Assembly: GCF_035083965.1 (NCBI RefSeq)
Contig: NC_089736.1
Span: 2,648,501 to 2,712,500 of the forward strand
From: Branchiostoma lanceolatum
Taxonomy: Eukaryota > Chordata > Leptocardii > Amphioxiformes > Branchiostomatidae
Length of the DNA stretch: 64,000 nucleotides
Direction of reading: 5' to 3'
Positions 1-12,000 of the stretch are shown here, one piece after another (position 1 is the stretch's first letter; each line of letters opens with the position of its first letter). A program made the position numbers and the translations under genes. The notes under the pieces were generated by a model that was not told the origin of the DNA, ran no database searches, and saw nothing but the letters and a program-made list of their open reading frames with translations.

Positions 1-3000
1 TTTTCTTCTTCTTTCTCTTTTCCTCCTCTTTTTTCTTCTGCTCTTCTTGGAGCCTTTTCTTTTCCTCCTCCTGTAGTCTTACCTTCTCCTCCTCCTGTCT
101 TTTTGTTTCTTCTTCATCCACAATGTTGATGTCTTCCTCCTGGTCATCGTGAAACAGTTCCTCGTACGGAGGGGGTTGCAGGTTAGGGGAATGGACTGAG
201 GATTTCTGGTCTGACATCTTGAAAAGAAGTTTGAAAAAGAATGATTATTGCACAATTTCTAACACACATTATTTCGCAGTTTGAAAGATGCATAGAAATT
301 AGGAAGATCAACAAAAAGATTTAGGTCAAATATCTTCCCTGTATATTTCTGAATAAAAACACAAATACCTAAACATCAAAGGAAACAATCATATCTATAT
401 TCTCTTTTGAAATTGATGATCTTTAAATCAAAATGCATGGCTAGCAAACATGTAATCTGTAGATTTTGAAAGCATGTGAACATTTTATCTGATCATCCCA
501 TGTCGTCTCAGAGCCTTATTCTGAATAAAACAAACACAGAAGTTGTTGGAACGAAAGGCTTCTGGGTTTTTCACCCGATTTCGCAAATTTGGCAAACCTT
601 GTATCTGATAAGTGTATATCACAACAAGACAAAATACATAGAAATTTGTGGAGCTTAGGTTCTTACCTGATTCCCCCCAGTCTTCATGGTCCCCTCGTCC
701 CTTTCTGCGCTGTGAGCCTGCTGGGAACACAGGTCCAGCTCCTCCTGCTGTTCCGCCTGCAGCAGGGACCTCCGGGTGCCCGCCAGCCGGGTGCTGGGCT
801 GGTCCCCTTCCTGTAGACAGGAGCGACATGTATCAAGCAGATGAGAAGAACAGAATAAAAGGCAGTTGGCCAATTGGATACTGCTTTTGCCCTTTATTCA
901 AAGGATACGTCACTGCCATCGGTAAATCTGCTTGGAGATTATTGACAATAGACTGTTTTCCTTAGTTTTTAATCCAGATTTGTGTGGTGGTAAGGATTCT
1001 AACTTCTTTCAGAGTCATTTATCTTTAACCATTGTTAGAGAACCCAAGTCCTTCCTGTAGACATACCAGACAGAAACAACATAAACAGATGAGACGTACA
1101 ACATTGTATACAGGCTCTTGGACTACTGTAAATGCAGAAATGTTCTCCGTGGTTTTATATTTTCGCGGGAAGCTCTGTGCTGCGAACATAAAACGACCGC
1201 AAAGTTTTGGATCAGGCTATGAAAGCTTTGGATGCAGTTTTACATGCTGGAAACCAGGTTTTGCTCCTAACACCTGAACTCTTAATGAACAGCTGATTTT
1301 GCTCTTAGAACAAGAATACCAAGAGCCTGGATCAAACAAAGCTATCTGAATAATTGGAAAATGCAGCTTTGCACAAAACAATTCAATCAATCAATCATTT
1401 GCAGGCATCAGTGTCTGATGCATGTGGCTGCAGACATGCATGATAGAGCTCCCCAGGCTTAGGTCTGCTCTCGGCATAGACCCTCCAGTTGGTTCTGGTG
1501 ACTCCCAGCCCCTGGAGCGTGTTGAAGATCTGGTCTTCCCATCTTCCTCAAAACAATTCCTTATTTGCAAATACATGTATACAAACAAGATGCTAACCTG
1601 TTTAGCAGAAGTTGCTACCATTTTTGTCTCGTCCCTCTCCTGAGAAATCCCCTCTGATGGGCCCAAATCTTCTACTTCCATGTCCTTCTGAACTACAAAC
1701 ATGGCAGTTGTGTTTGTTGTAGAGGTCGTGATCGGCGGAAGGCGGGTTGGACGAGAGTTCACGTTTGCCCTGACCACATCCTCCCCCCTCTTGTGAGACA
1801 CCAACTTGGGCTCTTCCAGATCCTCCTCTATGTCTTTCTGTGCCTGGAACAGGGTGGTCCGGTCCACTGTGCAGGTTGTGATGGGGGGGAGTGGGACTTG
1901 GTTTGTGTTGAAGGTTGCCCGGACGACACCCTCTCCTCTTTCCACATCCGGCCTCTGCAGGTGAAAGATAGTTTTGATAGGAGGAGGTTTGATATCAGCT
2001 TTTATCAAAACAATTCTCGTTATCTAGCAGGTTTTATGCACTATTATCAGCTGGTCACATTGGTGAGAATTTTTCCATGAATGGGCTTCAAAATCAGATG
2101 TAATTGACAACATAATAGGCATTACTGAATTAGGATATCAAGGCAATACATCATGCATAAAGAGTACAGGATATGTAACCAGTGAGATAGCTATTGTTTT
2201 TTTTATTTGTATGCCCCAATAGAAGATTAAGCTTCAACTGTTTTTGAAAGCCTAATGTTTGCAGAATGTTTGTAGCACAATACAATATGTTGCAAGTCTG
2301 TGTCCACAGTGAACCCAATCATCTTCTAATTATCTTCCCATGAAAATCTTCCATACCCTGCCGCGGACAGACTGAGTGGGTCTGGTCTTCGCAGCACTCG
2401 GTGGTCTCTTCAGCTTGCCCTTCTTCCACAGGACGGCTCCCACAATACAGGTGACCAGGATCACCACTGCTGCAAACGCTGTCACCACGGTGATGACAAT
2501 GTCTGGGCCTTTTTGTCTGTAAAGGAAACAAAAACTTTGGATTGAGCCTGCCATTCGAGTCTAGGTTTTGAATTATGCACCTGCTTGGACTTAAATGTCA
2601 TGTACTGTTCATAACCTGCAGGCTACTTGTCATCACATATTTAGTTCGTCATTACCTATTCTGCTCATTCTATTGCTAGTTCAGCACCGAGGACAGCTGC
2701 CAGCTACTGTTGCGATGGCTTGAAAAAGGGAATAATAAATAATCATTCATAAGAATCGATAGCAACTAATTGTACCAACTTCCTTTATCCATATCTTTTG
2801 GCAGCACCAAATTTCGGTTTTAGGGCTAGATATTTAAAAGAGGGAGAAATTGAAAGTTAAAGATATTGTTGCTTTTAGTACCATCTTTTTTCAAGATTTT
2901 ATGACACAGTATTTGATTTAGCATTCTCAGTGGGTGCTGTTTGTAGAATTAGGGTTAACTGGTTGTGTTGCTCCATAACAGGTTTTACAGAGTATTCCAC

Positions 3001-6000
3001 CATTATTTCAGCACCGAGGACAGCGACTAAACTTAATGTGAATCTATCTTGTGTAAACTATAAACGAAAGACAGTTGATTACATTCTGAACAATAGTAGT
3101 AAAGTAAAAGTAGTAATAAGCAGTCATCCTCAACTGAGGTGAAGCATAATGCTTTTTCAAGTAGCTAGTGGTAGTGCAATGAGGCTTCGCCACAGCTCAC
3201 GTTTTTTGGCCAAGCACACCAGGTCACCCCTACTCTTCTCAATTTAGTAGCCTGCCATTGTTAGTTGTGCTAAATGTTTCCATCTGCACTATAACACCCA
3301 CCTGTTGCCAACCTTGTGGGACACGATGTTGGAGAGTTCTCCCATGTTCCCCTGTTCGTCCACACCCCTCAGGCCCATGTACACCATCTCACCGGAAAAC
3401 TCATCTGTGGAGGGTATAGAAGGAAGCAAAGTTTAAGAACAGTTTGCTGATATGCTAGTCTTAGGCCACACCAATTTGATTAAGTGGTTCTTTGGCAGTC
3501 TAAAATTTCAGAAAACTCCATGTAAACAGAAGGGTATGGTATAGGCTTGCATCTAACCTTGTTCACTCCCTGAAACTGTGTGTACCAAAATACAGACTTT
3601 CGTCTCAGGAGGATTTTTTTCAAATCAAAGAACCAAGAAGTTGAATTGGTGTTGCCTCAAGCTTGCAGTGATTCATATATTCGTAAATTCCATATTCAAT
3701 TAACTGTTGTCATATGTCATTGCAAAACAAGCCTCAAGGGGTTACTTAAATCTAAATGTGAACAGGGTGAGATATGTGAAAGAGAAGGAGCAACGTCACT
3801 CATGCAGTTCAAACAAGTCAACTCGTGATCCCTTAAACTTTGATTTGTGACTTTGACAATAAATAAGATATGTTGTTTGTCATTAAGCTTCTTTGGAGAT
3901 GGCAATCTGCCCTTAAGATGCAAGAAATTGAATTATCAAAGCCCAACTGGTGTGTTGAAGACCAGCTGCTCATGTGTCCCAACTTTCATTTGTGACATTT
4001 ACAATAAATAAGATATGTTGTATATCCTCAACCTCCTTTATAGATGAAGAAGTACCTTTGATATGCAAGGAATAAACCTTAAGAGCCCACCTGGTATGTT
4101 GAAGATCAGTTGTTCCTGAGTTCCAACTTTGATTTGTGACATAAGCAATACAATGAGAGATGTTGTATGTCCTCGAGCTTCTCTGAAGATTAAGAACTAA
4201 CTTTAAGATGTAAGGAATGAAAGTTAAAAGCCCACCTGGTATGTTGAAGACCAGCTGCTCCTCTGTCCCACTGCCGGAGGGGTTGTTGATCACACAGTCT
4301 GTCTGGTCTGAGCAGTGCTCAGGCTGGAGAGTCACGGCGCTGTCAGGATCCTGCACGAGGGTTGTGATGTTGTTGGACACTACTACTTCATACTGGGAGG
4401 CTGTGGGGTGTAGAGTAGAGAAACAAATGAATTGTGGACAAGAAGTTAGTAATCTAATGGTTACAGCAAGGAGGTTTAACTCAAAGCTCCTTGGTTACAG
4501 AGTTCTCTTTGTCATGTTCTGACATCACGCTGTGAATATTCTGCAGGAGGGTCATGATGTTGTTTTACACTACTTCTTCATACTGGGACTAAAAAAATTG
4601 AAATCTGCAAAACTGTGACCCTATGTGGAGCTTGTGACTTTCCATGAGTTGATCCTAAGTGCTTTTCTCCTACCTTGTCCGTTGTCCAAATCCCCTCCAG
4701 GTGCGGTCCACTGTAGAACAACTTCATCATCAGTGGAGGTCTGTATCTGTACGTCAATCACTCGGGACGGAGGGAAGTAATCCTGGATGGGGGGAAGGAG
4801 ACTATTTAGGGCAGGGCTTGAAATACCACCTCCATATACTGGTACATGTAGGTGTAGGTGACATTGCATTCGTGCAGGTATTCTAATGTCTGTTACTAGC
4901 ACCAGTCCAATGATGGGTATAGAAGTGTAAGCTTACTGTTCTGATCATTGTGTGGTGTTAAATAGAGAATTGAAATAACTTCTTATCAGTTCATCCATGA
5001 AATATTTTCTTGCAAAGTGGTGCAGGTAAAATCTGGCTGGTACAAGTAATTCTTAATGTTACTCATAGCTTCACCAGACTTCAGTTATATAGAAAAAAAA
5101 TTGGTCTGAGACAGAGCAGTGAACTATTTCCTGTGTAATACTGTGTAATGAGATACTGTACATAAAACTATAATAACGTGATCGTTATACATTATCAATT
5201 GTACCCTTACCTGCCCTGGGATGAAGTTTGTGACCTGGAATGACCCCAGTGACACCATGCGATCAATCTCCACATGGTACCCGTCATCAGACGACGATGA
5301 TGATGTGGTGCCGCTAAAGGGGTCCCAGTTCTCGCCGACGCCAGCGAGACAGTTGTTGTCGATGTAGACTCTCCCGCTGACCTGAACCCGCACGTTGTAG
5401 CGCCCGTTCTTGTCGATGCCAGGGAAGTAGGTCGAGTAGATGCCATCGTTGGCAAGCATGTCTGCCCCTGCGAGAGGTAGAAATGAGTTAGAATGATTAA
5501 AAAGGAATTGGTTGCAATTTCTCTATCTAGCATATCTATATATATCTACATTTTTAGTATATGTAAAATGTCTCAATTATTGATTGTAAAGGAGCCTGTT
5601 AATTCAACCTCAGGGCTGCCATGAGGCATGTATTTGTTTGCTGAATTATTCAGCTGACAGACCTGTCATTCATTCATACACTCTTCTATTCTAATATGGT
5701 CAAGCATTAAGTCTAAGAAACATTTGGTATAACATTCCGTATTGAAGTGAAGTGAATGAAAGGTTACCATTACTGTGCTTTCATGAAATACTGAAGACCT
5801 TGTTGGTAAGGTGGCACACATATGAAGGCAGCTTTATGTGATGGTAACTGGTGCATCATTTGTGCAAGTAAAAAAGCTGTAGTTCATTCAATGAAATTAG
5901 CTGTTTGCCAAGCAGTCGAAGATAATCATTATCATCATCTTCATCATTCATCCTCTATTGGGGTTTGAAATGAAACTCATAGTATTTGTTTCCACTGACC

Positions 6001-9000
6001 TACTCCATTGTCGGACATGGTCAGCTGGACCTCCTGTCCTGTTGGTTCCGTGACGAACACCGTGACCTCAGCGTTTAACCCGCAGGAATAGTCCTGCTGC
6101 ACCACCAGGTAGCACGTCTGCACCCTCTGACCTTCGACCCGGAAGTTCATGACCGTGTGAGCCAGGGTTCCGACACAGTCGATAGGGGGTTGGTTGCCGG
6201 AGGGCCTTGTCGTGACTGAGGTTTGAATGGCAGGGCTGATGTTTGGGATTCCGACGGTTGTGGAAATGCAGGGATCAGTAGTTCCAGCTGTGATGCTATA
6301 ACTCCACTGGCCAGCCTGGGGATAGATTATAATTTCTGTATCTTTATCTATATACCCGGTATGACCATTCAGCGTAACACACCAGCTCAATTGAAGGAAG
6401 ACAATGGAATATGAATGGTTATTAAAGTTAAGCTTTCTAGGAACTCACGAGTAGACATTCAGATTTCCCTTGCAGCTTTGTTGCTTTAATCATTGTTTCC
6501 TTATTTAAAAATCAAATGAATGTCATCATTCTGACAGAGATGGTTAATACCGTTATGTCCTTTCAAACTCTGATTAGACATCATGATGATGACATAATGA
6601 AAAGCATCACAGCAACACTCTCTTGAGATTTGTGCCAGATGGGCACTCTTTTTAGATAATTTCTGAATGAATCATAAACTATGTGCCATCTGTATCTGTA
6701 TAGCCGGTATAACCGCCCTTTGGCGTAACACACCGGCCATGACATCTAATTCAACCTGTATCACTAACACAATCATATAAAAAGTTGAAATTCTGAATAT
6801 TGATTTCTGAATTCATTAGATGGAAAACAGTCTTTTCATCAAAGCTGGTGGCACAAATGACATCAAGCTTACCTGAGCAGTTCCAGGGATGGTGATCTGT
6901 ACAGTGCCTGCTGTGGTGTCGATGACGTACCCTGGTGACATACTGTCATACTCTGTACCATCTGGGGCATACAGGATAACAGGGGAGGCTGGGAGAATGG
7001 ACATGTCCTGTAGAAACAAGGAAATTAACTGTCACTCTACGTTGATGAAAGTTAGACATCCAGGTGGTAGTAAGATACGCCAAAAATAAGGCGTAACTAT
7101 CACTCTCTCTTACAACATGTAAGGCTCCTATCCTATGGACCCTGCTTCAGCTAAGAGTGAAAGATGTTCAATTAGCAACTTTAACACCGAGGCCACTGGT
7201 TATAATATACATCCCTATAAATATATTATAGCTGCATAATCAGAAAGGAGATTCGGCAGCAATACTAGAATAGACCAGGCTACATTCAAACATGCAGAAA
7301 GAAACAGAGGTTGAGAATGCAATTCAAAAGTGCTAATCTCTTTTGCTAGTTTCTTCACATCTCAAGAGACTGCAGTACCAACTGCTCCAGCTAGCTGGCA
7401 CTGCAGGAATGTTCTTTTCTGATACATGTCTGAACCTCACCTGGCAAACGTAAGTGAACTGAAACGTGGTGTTGCTGCCGACGGTGGAGTCGATCCGGCA
7501 GGTCCCCGTGAACGTCTCTCCTGACGTCATGACGTCCACGGACCCCGCGGACAGCTGGATGACGTCAGAGTCCTGTGTGCTGATGGCGGTGAAGATCTCG
7601 GACAGGTGTGCGGCGTCTTCCGTGTCGTAGAAACTTAGTCCGCTGGTTTGGGAAGCTAGATCTTCTAGACTCATGTCGGCATATTGACCTGGAAAAAAAA
7701 CACATGTTTGATTCTTTGCTTGTTTGTTTGTTTGTCTAAACATCGCTACATAGACAGTCTCATTGTATCTATACTCCAGTTCTGTGTGTTAACAATATGA
7801 GCAAAAAGGGAATGAATGGCTGAGTCGTTGCACACTTATTGATACTTTGTCTTTACGTCCGGCCCCAAGGACTGCCACCCCTGGCGCAAATCAGCGTTCA
7901 AAGGAGGAACTGTTGAGTCGGCATTCAAACTCATAACCTTGTACTAGTACTATACCAGTACTCTTGAAAAGTTTGGTCTGTCAAATAAGAAAACCAGCGA
8001 TGAATATATACGCCACAGTGACTGTTCTTACCTATCGCTATGGTAACGACCGTGACTTTCTGCAGCAGCACGTCGGGCCAGACGTCCTGGATCATGGGCG
8101 CGGTGTTCTCCTGCCCGTCCGTCATCAGGACGATGGTGCCGCCCGGACCGGTCGGCTTCAGCATAGACAGGCCTGTAAAGGGAGGGACAAAAATTAAAGT
8201 ATAAAAACTTACGTCTTTGTTGTTTTACTCTGTTTTGTGCGCATTACTGGTGAACCAACTTTCGGCGTAGTACGAATACACTCGGGTCAAACGTGTAAAA
8301 CCGAGACTCAGGACTAGCTGACATGATCGATCTAGAACTGAAACTTTCCGCCAGTGGCAAATGTCATCTTTGAATAAAGATAAAGCAAACTTTTAAAAAA
8401 AAATAGACATTAGAATGTCCGTCAATTTTCGCCTACACCATGCTAGGGGCTACATGTACGTTTTCCATATAACGTTACATGTCCATCGACGGACCGACCT
8501 GCTTGTATGCCTGCCCCGATGCTGGTGGACCCGTATGTCGAAGCCGGCAGGGCGCTGATCAGACTCTGCCTGTGCGAGTCGGTTGTGATGTTAGTCAGGG
8601 CGTGGTCCACGGTTGCCCTCTCACTGAACGTGATCAGACCCACCTGGGAGCCGTCAGCAAAACTAGGAAAAAGGAGACAAGCATTTCGAATTCAGAAACA
8701 CTTAGTAACGTTTCAATAAGAATTCCAATTGGTAGCTCACACGACCTGACTTTTACCAAGACCTTATGGGAGAGCGTTTCTCCGCCAAAATATGTCAAGG
8801 AAGTAGTTAGACTGGAGTAGTCAAATGCTATACTATTCATCATTACCTATCTACCCTTTCCGTGTTGCATGTACTTGCAATTTGCCTACGGGCAAGAACC
8901 TGTAATAAAACTTTCACTAAAAGAAGTTAAGTAGGCATAGATTAGGTATAGGGCACGATCATACATTTTTCTTTTGTCTCTAGCTATTGGGCCATTTCTC

Positions 9001-12000
9001 TGAGCCCTCTACAGGCATTGGGTACAGAAGGATCTACCTTAATCAAGTTTGCGTTTACTTCCCACTGACCTGTGCTTAGTTTTGTAACCCTCCAAACTAC
9101 TTTTCGTTGTTGTGATATCTCACCTGTTGATGTACTTGCTGGCCTCCTGGTTGAGTCTGGGCAGGAGTGTCCCCACGTCGATGCTGCCGGACACGTCCAG
9201 AACTATGGACACGCGCTCAGCGTACTGACGGTAGTACACCAGCTGTGGGTGTTGAAAATAAAAGAAATCAGTTGTTAAATCATAAGATTTCACTATTTCC
9301 CGGATCAACGCACTGGATTTATTTTTAAGTGAAACCCACCGTTGTCGCGATCGATCAGACAGTGCTGGGAGGGGCAATAAATCCTCTCAAAGATCTAGTA
9401 AGATACATATTATGTCCAGCACCAGGACACGCGCTCAGCGTACTGGCGGTAGTACACAAGCTGTGGGGGTGATAAAAAAAGACAGAAATCAAAACGTCTG
9501 TATCTGTATAGTTTAATCATTGCACCTCTAGCTGCAAGCGCCAAGTTGTGGGCATCTAGTGAGGATCCTCCTACTTAGCCTGACTTAATCGCGCTCCTAG
9601 CAGCCGGCACGACGGTTACGGCCCCCTGGAGGAGGGGGTCATTAACCACAGCCAGCTTGTGTAAACACAGGCTACCTCCTACAGTACTTGGTGGAAACGA
9701 GTTCCAGTCTACGATAGTTCTTGCATGGTACAACTTTTTACACGCTTTAAATAGGGACACACGAGTTTCCAGAGAGGGAAGGTGAACTTAAGACATCTGG
9801 AAATTCTATGATAGATTAGAGAAAGCAATGCATTTCTATGGAAATAACGTTACCTTAAATGTTGGCCTAGTATCGTAAACCGTTCTTGGCGGGTTGTTGT
9901 TTCCTGAAAAGTCGTTCGAAGCGGAAATGACGTCCCAGGTTGACCGGAAGTTGCAGAACTGGTTCTGGTCGGAGCCGAGCGCGTTGAGGTTGTGGTAGTT
10001 CGGGCTGGAGGGGTCGCTGTCGCAGAAGTCCGTCACCTGAAAACATAAATTATTATAAATTTGTGATAATTTGATTTGCACAGCTGGTTAAGTGCTACTT
10101 GGTGAAGGTCATCCGTTTTGTACAGAAAGTTTGCAAGAACTCGTTCATGTAGGGGTGTATCTTAAGTTTACTTTTCCTTTTTGAGTGTTGCTTAAGCCGT
10201 CTGCCTCAAACATAACGTACAGTGCCTGGTCTAAGGATTGTAATTCCAACCAAAATAGACTTAAGAACTTAGTTGATGATAAGTAGGCTGAAGTTTGAAT
10301 CCCAACCCTGTACCCCAGAAGCGGGATTGGTAACCAGTAAACGTATACATGAGTTGGTGATATCAAATTGAATTACATCATTTAGATATCAAAGTTGAAT
10401 ACATCATTTACTCGGTATGCATAGTAGTTCGATCTGCTAATCCTATGTCTCGCTTTAAATAGGGGAATGACTCAAGAATTGAATGAAACAAACGTGTGAA
10501 TGATCAAAAGAAGCTCAAAGGGGCTTTTTGAACGTACCGACGGAAGCTCCGGGTGAAACATGACGGAGGCCTGGGCCGACGTGTCGGACTCAAACTCGTA
10601 GTGACAGACTCGGGTCCTCTCGTCCCCAGGCCGGCACTCCTGGCCGCTCTCGTCCACGAACCTGGCCCGGATGTGCGTGGTGCAGAGGGTGGGGCTGTGG
10701 CTTCCGTCGTGGTTCTGGTAGAACAGGTTGGTCTTCCGCGTGGCGAACTCGTCAAACACTCCCCATCTGTACAGACAAATGAGTGTATTTAGTGCTGAAG
10801 TAAAGATGATGAAAAAGTGCCAGCAAAGATTCATTTTCACCCTCTGACCTAAGATCTATTGTTTGTATATTTGTGTTTGTATATGTATATGATATTTCGT
10901 TTCTGAGATGAGACCACAAAATGTGATAAAGAAGATAAAAAAGCGTACGTAGTATCCCCACCCCATCTAAATGAAAGTACACTGACATTTTCCAAACAAA
11001 CGACCCCCTCTCCATCTTTGCATCTCTTCACATCCATCTTACCATATGCATATCCCGATTCTCCAATGACGTTTTTTGTTCCTTTAAAGTCAACGAAGAA
11101 CGACGTCCATTAAGACCTTTAAGATTGTTGACGCTGACGTTTAAGCTGGTTTAAACACAAAGATACTAAGTACCGTTCTTACCTATAATGTCCCCAGTGG
11201 TGCACCAGTGTTCTACCTGCCGTGGTCAGGCCCAGGCTCACGGGGGTCACGTGAGTAAACGCACCAATCATGCCGCACTTCCCGTAGGTACGGGTGAATG
11301 GACGGTTTCCTCTGTAAGATGCAAAATGTACATTGTTTATATTACGAATGTGTTTTTTTGCAATAATGTGTTGTTTACAATTGGTTCAAGTTAACGCCTG
11401 AATTGGCTGAGCTGAATTGTAGCTCTTCAAGAAAAATATCCCCAATCAAAGTGGACCACCTAGCATCTTCGTTTCAAACCACAGACTTCTTTGTAGAATA
11501 TGCCTTGGCAAAGACTTGCAATTTTGGATGCGTTTGTAAGCGTAACTACTAACCATGAATAGTTTCATCAGATTGGTAAATCACTGGATAACAAAATCCT
11601 TTGTACAAGTGTTTATAACTGGCCGACGTTTTGATGACCGTCTGTCATTGTTGTCAGGACAATTCTGACTGGTACATCGTGATGAGAGGGATATAAACTC
11701 AGTCACGTTTGGGACCGCATTTTTCACACAGCAGCCTAACTAGCCTAGAATCCAAACCTATTCCCGAGTCTCTCTCCGCAGACTGGATTCCAGGCTACCG
11801 CCTAACTACAGTGCTCAGTATAACCAGCTAGTGTTGTTGAAGAAGGTGACAGATGGCTACACTTAGATGTGTAAAAAGCTTTCTCATCCAGCCTAAATAC
11901 TAGCTAGTACCTGTGCCCGGTAGGCAGGTCCACCCTGATGTTCGCCTTCTCAAACGTCTCAAACGTCGCGTCTTCGTAGACGGGCATGTCCTTCCAGGTG

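Noticed and set aside
9575..9760. 61-codon minus-strand frame with YHARTIVDWNSFPP, similar to LINE C-termini
   Set aside because: Only a short resemblance to the PEWNALP-type end of LINE ORFs; it lies in an intron and has no supporting RT or 3' tail.
11615..11700. Penelope-like element terminal fragment
   Set aside because: ggccgacgttttgatgaccg and tcaggacaattctgactgg recall such elements, as does agatgtcgaatggatatctg near 32062, but no coding sequence or termini were found.
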